Below are positions 1-12,761 of a stretch of 64,000 bases of DNA, piece by piece. Made by a program: the position numbers and the translations under genes. This DNA comes from Holacanthus passer (Eukaryota > Chordata > Actinopteri > Pomacanthidae), in assembly GCA_025331565.1 (NCBI GenBank), contig JAFREQ010000015.1:1488001-1552000 (forward strand). Reading direction: 5' to 3'. The first letter of the stretch is position 1. Every line of letters begins with the position of its first letter. Under the pieces are notes generated by a model that made no database searches, had not been told where the DNA came from, and was given only the letters and a program-made list of their open reading frames with translations.

Positions 1-1122
1 CACACGAGCTCATTTACATAAGCTGCCTTTTATTGAAACGACACGCATGCATGTAACCACCTACAGCAAGCGCGCATATGCACATGCAAGCCTCCCATCA
101 GCCCTCAGGGAGATATACACACAGACACACACATACACCTAATTTCCCAAAACCCACCCCTACGTGCCTGCTGAGATGCAAGGATTTAAGGGAATTTGCC
201 TGCCAAAGGGAATCGTGCTGGATTTCATCATTCAAATATGTTATTCCTACGCCTTAGGACAATTTGCTGTGTATTAGTGAGCATTCACTACTCCGTTTCC
301 ATTGCCAGAAACAAGATAGAAAAGTTTTCCGCTCCCATGCATCTGTAAATTCGCACTGAAAAGGGAAATAAAGTGGAAAAGGTCACTCTGGCAATACGAA
401 AGAGGATTTTTCTGCAGATAACAGTGTATTTTCTGGTTCAGAAGTGATAGATGATTTACATTTCATACAGATGAAAAGATATTCCATTATTCCGCCAGGT
501 TAGTATCTCCTGTGCTTTATCAAGGAAGTGGTTTCAGGAGCTATACTGGTCTGCTGTTTTGCACTTTCTGCACCTTTCTTTACTTTTCTGGATTTGGCAG
601 AGAGCTTTTCTTATTTACACAGTATTGATTGGACCGGAAGGCCAGTGTGAATCTGGGATTTAGATGAAATGCTCCTCTTTGAGATGGATTTTATAGCTGG
701 AACTGGTGATGAAAGTAACTCAGTACATTCAGTATTGCACATAAGTACAAATCTGAGGCTCTTGTACTTCTTATTTCCATTTCATGACATTTTACACTCC
801 ATCACCATTCAGAGAAAAATATTGCAGTTTTTACTCCATTACATTTATCTGGCAGCTGCAGTTATTTCACAAATCAAGATCTCACATACAAAACGCATGA
901 TTAACTTTTTAAATATAACACATTGTTATAAACTACCCAATATATAGAATACTTAAAATTATATTTCTGTAATTTGAGCTTTCATGTTACATGAGTTACA
1001 TGAGAGGATTGATACCACTCCTCATATGTGGTCCATTAAATATGAAGCTAATGTTAGCGACAGGTTAGCCTAGCTTAACATATAAGATATTCCTTTATTA
1101 GTGCCACAACGAGAAAATTTAC
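1..1122. other. intergenic DNA, no gene seen
   Basis: AT-rich non-coding sequence. Positions 110-140 are CA-rich. The open frames here are short, lack domains and show no splice context. I see nothing that supports a gene. Confidence 0.6.
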
Positions 1123-1128
1123 AAAAAA
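1123..1128 (-). terminator. RNA polymerase III terminator of tRNA-Glu
   Basis: Read on the minus strand, a run of six T follows six bases after the 3' end of the tRNA. This is the standard Pol III stop signal and supports a functional transcription unit rather than a tRNA-derived repeat. Confidence 0.75.
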
Positions 1129-1134
1129 CGGTAG

Positions 1135-1206
1135 TTCCCTGACCGGGAATCGAACCCGGGCCGCGGCGGTGAGAGCGCCGAATCCTAACCACTAGACCAC
1201 CAGGGA
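1135..1206 (-). tRNA. tRNA-Glu (anticodon CTC)
   Basis: This is a 72-nt cloverleaf on the minus strand. The acceptor stem begins TCCCTGG and pairs with TCAGGGA, with a G-T wobble at the seventh pair and A as the discriminator base. The anticodon arm is CGGCG-CTCTCAC-CGCCG, which puts anticodon CTC at 1173-1171. The T arm holds the B-box GGTTCGATTCC. No intron is present and no CCA is encoded, as expected for a eukaryotic nuclear tRNA. I found no mismatch to the vertebrate tRNA-Glu-CTC sequence as I remember it. Intact stems and the T6 terminator argue for a working gene. A tRNA-derived SINE is unlikely because no SINE body or A/T-rich tail follows. Confidence 0.95.
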
Positions 1207-2214
1207 CGGCTGTGTGACAGCATGACATAAAGAGTGGAAACAGGGGAAATGGCTCGCATTGGCTTGTGAAAAGGTAAGAAATCTGCCTATGATACATTAT
1301 ATTATTATTAAAAGTGAAGTGTAAAACAATTATTTGTACAATATGCTGGACTATACTTCTTGGTTGGGTACAGTAACATCCTGGACTCTCCGCTGATTGC
1401 ATGAAAACTGGTCCGGCCAAGAAGTGTCCCAGCACATGTAAAACAACAGATTATCAGTTTTACCCCTAGGTACAGATTAAACAAATGACATACTTTATAA
1501 GATGAACCATGCAATCTGTTGCCATACCTTTATGCTAAGCTAAGATAACCAGCCTTACATTTAGTGACATAAGGAGTATATCAGTCTCCTCATCTAACTC
1601 TCAGCACAGTTCCTAAAGATGTTGAACTATTCCTTTAAAATCAGCTCCGCCTCAACCAGCTCACTCGCCAGCAGTGATGCACATTAATGCATCAGTCATT
1701 TGAGAACATAGTCTATAATAGTGTATCACTCAGGGGCCATTTTTCTGCATTGAAAACTTTTACTTTTGATAGTGTGATTTTGCAAATAGCACTTGCATAC
1801 TTTGGCTTGACTATCATTTTCAGTGCTTTCCTCTGAAATATTTTTACAGCTTAGTATTGAACTTTTGCTGAAGCGATCTGAATACTTCTTCCATCACTGA
1901 CTGTAACAAAACATGGGGCTGAGATGGGCTCTTTTATTCGTCCTGCACACAGGCAAACATATTCTTCAGTGGGTTTTGGGTTAAACTTTAGACGTGTATC
2001 CTGGTCAGACCTGGTAAATGAATGGTATTTGGGCATTCATTGAGCTGTAGGACACTTTTGTTGGGTTGTCACTCCATCACTTGTTTAGAAAAATGCCACA
2101 TAACTTTTTTTCTTGTCATTTTTGACTTTGTATCTTATGGGACGTGGTCATAATTGTAAAATAACTGTGTCAGATTCATAACTCACATCGAGGACTTATG
2201 AAGCTCATGTTTAC
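1207..2214. other. intergenic DNA, no gene seen
   Basis: Ordinary AT-rich intergenic sequence. Open frames on both strands are under 70 codons and have no recognisable domains. Confidence 0.5.
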
Positions 2215-2405
2215 TTTTACCATCACGTCCCTGAACGCCTCTCCTCTCTGGCTGAACCACGCGCCGCACTCCGGCCAATAGCGGCCGTTTCATCTGTCTC
2301 GTTAGCGCGTGAGCTCCCCAGGTCTGGCCGCTCGGCCCCGGTGCGGCCCGCGGGGGTCTGCGGCTACAATAAAACTCCCGCAGCTCGGACCCATTCTGCA
2401 CCGTT
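2215..2405. promoter_or_regulatory. GC-rich island with CCAAT box
   Basis: A short GC- and CpG-rich block in AT-rich surroundings. It carries CCAAT at 2275-2279 flanked by GGCC-rich sequence, and an AATAAAA run near 2368. No coding exon is attached. It could be an unannotated promoter or a CpG-rich enhancer of pcdh8; the sequence does not decide which. Confidence 0.3.
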
Positions 2406-5400
2406 TAGCGAGGAAAACTCTCTGATGGCTTTTGTCTAGTTTGGACTAATGGCTGAATGTCTCAGCACGACGCGCCTTTGATGCTTTTGATGCGCCTCAT
2501 TAACAGTTTAAATTTACACCTGCCTCACGCATTCCTGCGGGATCCCTGCTCACATGTGAGGGGGGGATGTTTGTTCTGTGTAACGAGCCTGCTCAACACT
2601 TCAGTTTCTGATGTCTTCATGGAGCCCCAGTTTATTGGTTTTTAACATTTGTGCATATATATACTGTTCGTGTAAGTGACTCCTGATTGTCCATGTGGAA
2701 CATTGTGTGCGCCATAATAATGCGAATAGCACCATCTTCTCTAAGTGTCTGCTTACATTTATATTTAACAGCAGCATTAGTGTTTCATCTTTGTGTTTAC
2801 TGACCTGCAGCATCCCTCTCATATTATAAGATAACAATAGTTTGTGGATGTTAATAAGCCTTGATTGATCCATATATAGACTAATAGACCAGACTGAAGG
2901 TGATTCCACATAAGAATTCAAGGCAAAGGGAAGCCCAGGCTGTCACTGCTGGGAGCTTTTTATTCTTAGTTAATAAATGCAAACATTTGTTCCTGATGGC
3001 TCACTTAACCTCTTAATTTATGTATGACCACCAGAGCCCTATTCAGCCGAGAGCCATCGGTCAAACAGGCCTCCGCAGAAAGGCACCGCATGGCCTCTCT
3101 GCCTCTTTCATCCCGCCTCTGATCGCTGCGTGTTTGGCGCAGCAAAGAGCGCCGCCGCGCAGCCAGGACTGGCGCTCAAAATGCGCCTAATTGTCCCGCG
3201 TATTGACAAGTCGGTTCCGGTGTGTTAGCGATTTTCCAGCGCTTTCTTTACGCTGCTCTGCCCGGGTTTGGGGACATCTGTGGGGGGTCAGGGGTGAGGG
3301 CAGCCCCCGGAGCTGCGTCCATCTGCCCGACAAATACCCACGTCTCCACACACAGGCCTGCTAAACACCTCTAATAGCCTGTAATACATTTGCATTATTA
3401 GCCCCTAATGAGCCCAGTACCTTATCAATGAAATACTGCCTATAATGGGCTAAATGATTGCTGCTGAGTGAGATGGAAATAATGGCACAGTGCAAATTTC
3501 TCTCCATTATCTTGGCCCAAAGCTCTGCAGCCCGTGTTTCTTTGTGCAATCAAAGGATATCAAGCTGAATCTAGGACACAGACATGAAACAGCAACTTGG
3601 AGATGGTTTCCTAATCCTCTAATCTTTTTTAGGAGGACAACTCTGAGATGTGTCCTTAAACTCAGTCAGTGGATTTTAATTTTAAATATTCAGTGCCTCT
3701 GCCTTCTGGAATTAGTGCCACTCTTAAAAATATAAATATATGTGGGAAAATAAACACACTGGCTCCGCTCTATATACACTGTCTAAATCCAGCTAATCAT
3801 ATTGTTAGTATAGCTCTGTGGATGCTGTGACTGACCTATATAGGTGAAGGTGTGAATTCACACAGATGCAAATAATTCAAACTCAAGGAACAAACAAATG
3901 ATAAGATGATCTCTGTCATAAAGTGGGTTGTGTGTTTTAAATTAAGATGATGTCATGATAATATATATGAGGATGGCATGTCCTTTATTTGTGAGTCAGC
4001 CTTGCAGTATAATGTTATGTGTTTTCCCTGCTGCATCATGGAGCTTTTAAAGGGCACTGACCTTCAGAAATGAGGAACATCACAGATAATCAGAAACGAC
4101 AGCCTACGGTGGCCTGCATTTGACAAACAATGCACCACATCTTAATCATCAAAACGAGGATGTTCCACTGAAGCAGAACGCAGATCTAATGGTAAACATT
4201 TAAAGCAGAGGTTAAATCTGCATTAACAGATGTTTTGCTGTTGCTTGCGTTAATCTGTGCAATGAACGGCCGTGAGCAGTCGAGCCGTGCGAACACATGC
4301 AGCGCAAGTGTTTTCCCACTGCAGTGCAGCGACGTAAAGTTGTTTACCTTGAAGATGTGTTGGAGGCGTGCTAGTCACAAAGCACAGCAAGAGCCTGTCA
4401 CCTGCAGCCCCTTTTAGGGATCAGAGTCAGAGGCCAGTTTAAAGCTGCTCTCAATGTTATAGAACAATTTACAGGCAGTTAGAAACAGAGATGCAGCCAA
4501 AAACAAGTGCAACAAAGATGAAGAAAGAATAAACGTAGAAGTATTATGTGCATGCAATTAGTTGAAGAAATAGGCACAAATAGATATATAAAAAGCAACA
4601 TTGACCAACAATGCAAAGACGCAACAACAACCAATGCAATGTCTATATGAACATGAATGTCCTGTAACTTCTTCATAATAAAAGCAACACACAGTGAGAT
4701 CTATCTGATTTCAGCAACAGCAATGAAAGTGAACCAAACAGCTGAGTTGAGCTGAAAGATAGTAAAAAACTCAGAGAGGAACCTTCAGTGTCAGGTGATA
4801 ATTCTCTGTCAGTTTGTCCTGGTATCAACATCTTTCTTGCCAATAATCCACTGTCAAATGTAAAAATGTTGATTATAGCAGTTTTAAAGGATTCTGGTTT
4901 ATTACAATTCATAAGTTTGGCCATTAGTTCTCCCACTTCTGATAACACTGCGCTGACCTAACTGCTGAGATTTGGGAATGTGGGGCAAGAAACACACAGT
5001 CAGACGATCACAACCCCCAGGTCAGCCAAACGAAACAGAAAATAAAGTGTATGTAATCTGACTAAATTGTTGGCTGTCTGATTATCTGACTGCTCTTGTT
5101 TCTTGCTGCCTTTTGGACTTTGGACTAATGTTGCCTTCTTCCCAGATCTCAGCAATTATTTTTGGTGAGTACAACGTTATCGCAACAAATAGAAACAACA
5201 GCCAAGGCGACAAAAGGACTCAAATTGAAATAAATATGAAATATCATCTTGAAAAAAATACTGTGCTGAAAGTGAGCTGTCTGAAACCTGAGCACCTGAC
5301 AAAGATGCCATTCAGTCATTGTTTATGATCACCAACACCAGCTGAAGTATTATGGATCCTTCAGCTACAGTGTGAGAAAATGATACACCTGTAGTGCTTT

Positions 5401-8400
5401 CCACGTCATGCTAGATATCAATCTGGGTCTCTGCAGTGATGTAACCAGCTGGATTAAATCATTTAAGGCCAAGCTGTGGAACTTCAAATCCTACAGGGTT
5501 TCTTATGTAGTCCATTTCATTCGCTCTGCTCCTAATATAGTCTGCTCAGCTGTGGTGAAATCCAGATTTCGAAGGGCCCGCCTGGCCCCCGTACCCCAGC
5601 CAACCCCACCCACCAAACACAAACAAAAGGGCTCTTGCTCTGGCGGAACGAACCGAGTTTGGCCCACTCATTGCGTTTGTTAGCCCCACAGAGACCCTGA
5701 ATATAGAACAGCTATTCTATCTAATGAGGCAGAACTTCATGGCTGCCTCTATAAAACTTTGTCAGCCTTCTGTTCTCTGGCAACAAAGCCTGAATTTTTT
5801 AAAGTTTCACCCATTTTTTTCCCCAGTGACACACAAACTGTTAAGATGAATCGAACGCGGGTTTTTTTTTCCTCACGGTGACGCGAGACAAGTGTTGCAA
5901 ACAAAGATGACTATGTGGAGAAATAGGGCGCTTAGACGGGAGGAGCGATCAAGAATAACGCCTCCGCAGGGAGAGCTTTGATGACACGGGGTTGTAGTTT
6001 TATGAAATAGCCTACATTTGGCTTTGTGTCGAGGGTCTGTGAGGAATTGTGAGTGAGGATGTTTTCCTCCACTTTTTATCTATGAACATACTTCCTAGAC
6101 CCAATACTAATTTGACTATTTCTCATTTATTGTGAGCAAAGATAATTGGGTGTTGCCTGCTGTGTGTGTTAGTGTGTCTGCAAGGATCTGTGTTTACATA
6201 GCTTGTTTTTTTTGTTTTTGATGGCAATGGAGAACCAAAATTTAGCACACTAAGAGTGTTTCATAACTTTATCATTTGAATACATAGTCCTGCAACCACA
6301 ACACTTTTTATTTCAGCCTTTCATAAAATAGGTGTAAAGTCAGAAGGTTCTTTCTGGGTGAAGAGCAGAAATGGGATCAAAGATTTTACATCACATCACA
6401 CTTGAACCCTGCTCTCGACTTAGAATTATAACATAAAATGTCACAATAACACAACAGTGTAAATTTGTTTTTATGCCTTCATATCTTAACATCAAAGTCT
6501 GTTTAGGGCTTAGGGAGTGTTATTGCATATGTGAAAGAGGTAGCATAGAGTCTTTTGTTGCTCCAGAGGGAGCTGTGAAAAATCAGACAAATACATACAT
6601 AAATAAATGTCAATTTACACTGCCTCAAGTGACAATAGCCATGTTTCAACACTCATCATGTTTTTAAGCACATTTTGTAGTATTGCATTAGAAAAAGTTG
6701 ACAGAAATGGCCAAATTCAAAATAACAAATTTGGCACTTGCGTGAGATGTTTTTTGTCTTTTTTGGAAAACACTTAACACACTTAATGAGAGATGGAAAG
6801 ACCTTTTTGTAATAAATTCTGACATACTCGACATTTAACTCACATGAGTGATCAGTTTCCACTATGAGAGAAGAAGAATAAGACGGATAGTCCCGTAATC
6901 AAATTATTACTTTTGTAGATGGCCAGATGTTTCATCTTCTTCAAGGTGTATTGGTGGTTGGCAAACAACTGGTTTTGTTTCACACTGGCAACCTCTACTT
7001 CTTCTACTTCTTTACTCTATTACAGCCTTTACCACCACTTTGACAAAACTATGTTTTGCGTAGCTTAGTTTACTCGCTCCAAACCAGTTAATGGAAACAC
7101 ACCTATTTCAAATTTTCTTATTTTTTCCTGTTTTGCAACATTCAGAAAGTTTGCTTCCAGTTTTCCTTGGAGTTAGATGAAAACATGACTACTGAGTCAG
7201 TGTCGGTAGGGACTGAATACTACAGGTTTAAAAGTGAAAAAAAAACCCTAAATCTCAGACAGAACTGTATGCATTTGAGTTGCATTGTGGGTAATGTAGG
7301 CAGCAGGTTTTAACATGAAAGAAGAATGTGTCTAATGAAAAAGACCAAAGTTATCTTACTGATGTGATGATTTATGTGTATTACAAAGCAAGGCAGAAAT
7401 AAAACGTACATTTAGAACTAGAAACAAAAAATACAAAAGATCCTCTGTCCTTAGTCCCTCAGCAACACTGGTGTGAACGTTTTGTCTTCCTAAATATTCA
7501 GTGCAAACATTCAAAGATCTGTTTGTGGTTAACTAAACTTTGATTAAAACCCTCATAACTCCGAGCTCTCAATTTGGTGTCAATCCATCAAGCGTCATTT
7601 ATTTGCATATCACGTTTCCCACATGAAGCGCAATCTAAAGTGCGCTGACAACAAACAGCATATGAGGCGTGAGGACTTTGACACAGCAGATCAGAGGGAA
7701 CCACATCTGTGCTCTCCCAGACTGATATGCCTACTCATAAGCTGTCAACCAGCGGAAAGGTCTCGAGTGGTTCACTTCAGAAGCATCTCATCCTGGGCAG
7801 AGCACGACTGATCCAGGGGATCTGAAAGACAATTTTGTCCTTTGGTAGATAGCCTACTTTGGTGAGCACATTGTCTTTGCGGCTTCGCCTCATTAGCCCT
7901 CTCATGGCCTGCATGAACAATCAAGGCCGGGCTGCTGAAATATTGATTAGCTCTATAGTGAGCGGAGAGTTTTTTTTTTTTTTTGGTGTGGGGCGTTTTT
8001 GGTGCATATAGACTATTTGTTGAATATAGTTATTTGTCTTCGGTGCCTGTTTACTCCCAAGGGGAAACGATGCCTTCCCTTCAAGTCCCGCTGGCACATG
8101 CAGAGGACACACACATGCATAATACTGTGGTTGTGTGCATGTGTGCTATAGCCTACTGCCTGTGTGTGTATGTGTAGCTTGTGTGCTGTATGTGTGGGTG
8201 TGCATGGTGTCCCCTCGTATTTTGCGTTGTTTTATATGAGGCATGTGCTGTAACGTTCAAAGAGAATTATATAGTATTGTTTATGGAGGGTGACTCCATA
8301 AACAGGGGAGCTTTAATGCTGTGTTAGAGAGGAACCACACCGTGGAGTTTACTGCCAGCTGGACCTGTGTTACCTGTGCAATCCTCTTTAGTCACATTAA

Positions 8401-9285
8401 TATAGTCCTGTGCCATGCTCTAAATAGCGCTGCGGGGACTTGAAACAGCAAGAAAAAGTAGAGGAATAGAGAGAGAAATAGGAAAAGGTAAGATGGAAGA
8501 GGAGTGGGAGAGGAGATAAGAGAGAGGAATTACAAAGTAAGTGAGAGTGGGAGTTCTGTTGCCTATCAAATAGGCAAGTTTAAGAAGCGTTTCCACCTTG
8601 GCTGCTAATGCACTGCGTGATTGTCTTGTGTGACTCATAGAGTCTATAAAGTAGGTTAGTGGGTTATTGCTTAAAGTTAAACAGCTAATAAGCCTCAAAA
8701 TGTGTTTTTTTTTTCACGATGGGAATCATTCAGCAGAGAAGTCTGTCGCAAAGTTTATCTATGATAATGAAATGTATCATTAAAGATAAACTGCTTTAAG
8801 CCCACACAGCAAAAAAACAAACAAACCAAAACTTGTTTGTTTGTTTGGCTTCAGATGAGAATCTTTGATCACATCAGGAGCGTTTTATGTCTCTGATCGG
8901 TATAAAGAAGACATCTGAGCAGAGCATTGACTTGTATTTTGACAAATGTAACCTTTTTCACAGCCTTTTAAAATGGAGGATGTGACACAAGCACAGTAAG
9001 ATACTCGGCAAGGAGTGAACATAAAACATGCATACTGTTATCATGTAACTTGAGTCGTGCCACATTAGTTCAGGTGACGACACATGAGCCAGCTCTGACA
9101 GACATTGACAAGTGGTTGAAAGCCCCTGAAGCTCGTAAGTGGACCTTTGAGCTTGAGAATATTTTGTTACATATGCTATTGCCAGTGCTCATGCTTGAAT
9201 GTGCTGTACACTTGAATGATGTGATAATCACCCTATCATAAACCAAAGTATTGGACCAATAGAAAATATTGACCCAATGAGTGCA
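2406..9285. other. pcdh8 upstream intergenic region, proximal to tRNA
   Basis: No protein-coding exon can be supported. Likely regulatory blocks include 3050-3560, a GC-rich stretch followed by TAAT-rich sequence (homeobox-type sites), a 14-bp palindrome at 3850-3863, and 7560-7800 with the POU octamer ATTTGCATAT at 7601-7610. Around 6640-7100 the sequence resembles a degenerate fish dispersed repeat, with CTTCTACTTCTTC runs near 7000. A TG-rich tract lies at 8125-8207. Confidence 0.5.
3850..3863. promoter_or_regulatory. perfect 14-bp palindrome with T-box-like half sites
   Basis: GTGTGAATTCACAC is a perfect inverted repeat. On the left it extends to AGGTGTGA, the T-box core. Spadetail (Tbx16) is known to regulate the zebrafish orthologue of pcdh8 (papc), so a T-box role is plausible, but it rests on motif match only. 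The site is about 11.7 kb upstream of the pcdh8 start. Confidence 0.25.
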
Positions 9286-9289
9286 CTAG

Positions 9290-9545
9290 ATGAAAAGTTA
9301 AGGGATTAAAAGGGGACCAAAGTTATTACTATAGAGATGGAAATGAATGTTTGCACCACATTTTATAGCCATCCATCCATTAGTTGTTGAGACATTTCAG
9401 TCTTAACCACAGATATCAGCCTCGTGGTAGCTGGGTATTATGGGTGTCTGTACCAATCATCATGGCAATCCAGTCAATAGTTTGCGAGATACAGTATTTC
9501 AGTGTGGACCAGAATGTTAGACCACGAGACTGACACTGCCATCAC
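9290..9545 (-). repeat. degenerate dispersed fish repeat (CCATCCATxxATTAGTTGTTGAGACATTTC type)
   Basis: The stretch holds ATTAGTTGTTGAGACATTTC at 9380-9399 followed by a CATGGCAATCCAGTCAATAG-like segment. I recognise this as a high-copy repeat in percomorph genomes. Related copies in the opposite orientation appear at about 24,780-25,085 and 32,150-32,545. Boundaries are approximate. Confidence 0.5.
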
Positions 9546-11829
9546 AGAGCCATGCTACTGAAAAACTGTTTCACAGTTGATGTTTTCAGTGACTGTGACA
9601 CACTTGTCAACTCTAAATAACTATGTGTGATAGAGCTGATCTGTCTCTGGAGCAGCTGTTAAAAAGTTTAAAGTGTTACTTTAATGCTCTTAAGTAAACA
9701 TCAATCTAATACTCGCAGTTTAGCTGTGTGTTCAACTTTCATGCAGGGATTGCGGTGTGTTGTGCATTTGCTCCTGCTGTGACTACAAGAAGTGTTAAGT
9801 GAACCATTTGGCCAGTAAAAGTCTTCCCTATAGATTCCCATAAGCCTCAGACAAAGTCCCATTGATTGGTGAATTATCACAGGCCCTCATCACTGCCGCC
9901 CTGCTTTTGGCTACATCAACATCTCACATCCAGTGCAGCTCATCCTCCACGCTGGTGCCTATTTTTTGAATGCATGTGGACCATGCAAGGGGAGACATAA
10001 CTTCACATGAGTGATATGCAGACGTCTGCCATTCCCTCCCTCCATGCTTCTCTTAACTCATCCACCCCCATCTGTTCATCCAAAGCACGGCACAATCTGG
10101 CGCACTGCATCAGGTGTGCACACACACACATACACAGCCCCAGAGCCTTTCACTACCTCACTCAAATTTGAGTTCCTGCATTTGGCATTTTGGAGAAATC
10201 TTGCATTCACAAAACATCCTCAGAGCAGACACAAGCCTCTAATTCTTTCCAACCGATTCTCCCACTACAAGGCTGAGGCGGAGGCCAAAGTTGGTCCCAT
10301 GTAACTCCCCTATAGATCCTCCCTTTATTCAGGCCTGATGTGTGAATCTTTATGTGCGCTCCTCCTGACCTCCCCTGAATCCAGAGTGCCAGTGATGGAA
10401 ACGGCTCCAGACAAAAGCGGATGAGATTCAAAAGCAGTGAAAGGAAGAATGAGAGGGGAGGTGGGAGGAGACTGGAGGGAAAGGAGCCTTTAAATCATCA
10501 TTGGAAACTCATTAGAAAGCTGGCGGGGCTGGGTGTCGACGGACGCACAGATTGCGCGCTCCCGAGCACAATACTGGTAATGAAGTGGAAGCTAAGAGGG
10601 AGTGTCCCAGCACAGATTTCTTTGCACTAGTTACTCCACTGGCCCTAAAGTTTCCCCACAATCTGTGTATGGGGTGTAAAGAGCTGCATTCATGAGATGT
10701 TAACCGCTTTGTTTGTCGGGAGGAATTTATTCAAAGTGTTGCAGCTATCAGCGACAGATGGCACGGAAGGTGATGGATGGGAGCAGAAGTTAACTAGAAG
10801 AAAAAGAGACGGAGAAAGGAGAATAAATGTTTAATGTAACTGGACGTTATCAATCTGGTGGCATTCTGGTGCCAGTCCATGCCTGCTGCTCCATTCAGAT
10901 CTGTGTGGGCTTCGCTGCCTGTTGCAGCAGCATTAGGCTGCGGCGACTGTTGGTCCCCTGTTGGTGCAATCAAAATGCAAAATAGTGTTCCGACATGTTT
11001 ATCTGTTCTAGTGTTATCAATTATGTTGTTTTCCTTTAAACGAGCCCATTTACACTGCAATTTGGTGCAGCTTCATCTAACAATCTTTAATTAAGTCATA
11101 ATCATTTAACAATTTCATGTCACCAATTTAGGGTCTGTAAGAAAAGGAGTTTTCTCATTTTTCTTTTGGATGAAGGTATGGTAGTCTGACTTTTTTCTCT
11201 TATCCAAAATTCCAGTAAGATATCAAGGTTTAGTAGTTGTACCAATTAAACATTATTATATTGCCACAGCTGTTGGACATATTCAGGCTGCATCTCATTA
11301 CTTTTTAAAATTATCGATTAATCTTTAAACTCGTCCCAATTCATGGGTTAATCCTATTGTCTGCTAAACGTCAGAGCAAGTTGATGACTTCAAATGTCTT
11401 GTTTATTCATATCATATAAGACTGAGAAAATCTTCAAATTCTGACACTGGAGAAAAGAAGGTTTGGCTTTTTGCTTAAAGAACAACTCCAAATATGAATT
11501 AATTGTCAAAATAGTGGATCAACTAATCAATTAATTCTTTCATATCTAGAAAATATTAATAACCCTTGGGAGGGTCTTGCTTTGTGAAACAAGGTTCAGT
11601 CTTCCCAATCACAACATATAGACACATCTAGAAAAGATGTAAATAAGTTGTCACTTTTAGCCTCAGAGACCAAACATTTTCTGCACCAGACAATGCTATT
11701 TCCAGTGGAAATCACAATGAAAGGTCATGACCTCAACAGGAGCCAGATCTCTATTTTGCACCTTATAAGGGCCACACAAAGGGGCCTAATTAACCTGCAC
11801 ACCACTTGAATTAAATTTTGGGTAAGAGT
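9546..11829. other. intergenic DNA with candidate regulatory blocks
   Basis: No gene is supported. Positions 9810-9930 (SOX-like ACAAAG, CCCATTGATTGG, GAATTATC) and 10480-10765 (TAAATCATCATTGG, CTCATTAG, GTAATGAAG) are balanced in composition, free of simple repeats and dense in homeobox-like sites, as developmental enhancers often are. Positions 11250-11560 resemble a degenerate fish repeat rich in ATCGATTAATC-like sequence. Confidence 0.4.
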
Positions 11830-12120
11830 TTAGGAATAAATGGGAGCATCAGGCCTGGGTAAGTGAAGTGTGATCTTCTCTGTGAGACCTCTGAACAGGG
11901 GCCGTGACACAGGCTTCTCAAGTGCAGCTCTCTGGAGCTGATGGGCGCATTCACTCCTAATCATTTTCATCAATAGTGTGGAGGATGAAGCCATTAGCCA
12001 GAGGAGCCCTGGAGTGCTCCTCTGGTGGAGAGGAGATAATTGGATAATTAGTGCTGGGAACCAATTAGGACTCTGTGCTTGTGATGGCACGCGAGTTAAG
12101 CAAAGGTTAGCAATGAGGGG
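11830..12120. promoter_or_regulatory. candidate conserved non-coding element
   Basis: The block has several TAATTA/ATTAG-type homeodomain sites (for example GATAATTGGATAATTAG near 12034) and no simple repeat. Open frames are present on both strands but neither has a domain. It is typical of vertebrate developmental enhancers near pcdh8-type genes; conservation was not tested. Confidence 0.3.
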
Positions 12121-12735
12121 GGGTTGGAGGGGGGGGAGGTCTGAGCTGATCGATTATCTTAGACACCCCCCTTCTCACACACACATACACACACAGATCC
12201 CTCCTTTCTCACCCTCCTGCTCCCTCTCCCCACTTTCTCCTTCCCCCGCTTATCTGGTGGACAAAAGAGCCCAAATCGCCCATTTCCATCTCAATGAGTT
12301 AAGCCCCAACAAGAGGCAGGGATCGGGCGACCGGCTTCAGACCCCGAATACCCGGCGATCACTAGAGCAAATGGGACCACAATGCGGAAGAAAAGAAAGA
12401 GAGGGGGGGAGAGGAGGGGGGATCCTCTAAAGATATATTTATATATGTTAAAGAAAATGCTAATGTGTCCCGTGAAGAATAGAGGGGATTTCAGAGACTC
12501 TCTCTAATTCTGCTATTGTTGAACTCGCGTGCAGACGGGCGCGATCGACACGGTGATCACGTGAGAGTTTTTCTTTTTTTAAAAAAGGTGTCCTTCAGAT
12601 GACAGATTTGCGTTTTTTGGGGGGCAAAAGCCCGTCAGACATTGTAAGAAAGTCTGCAATTCACGCGCACACGCACGTGCAGAGGGTTTAATCCGCGAGG
12701 CGAGACTCAACATAGTGTCATTTGCTTTTGATTGC

Positions 12736-12761
12736 TGTGTGTGTGTGTGTGTGTGTGTGTG
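12736..12761. repeat. (TG)n microsatellite
   Basis: Thirteen perfect TG dinucleotides. Confidence 0.95.

Noticed and set aside
11978..12430. 150-codon plus-strand open frame
   Set aside because: Low-complexity Ser/Pro/His and Gly/Arg ends, no domain, no splice context; it overlaps an enhancer-like block.
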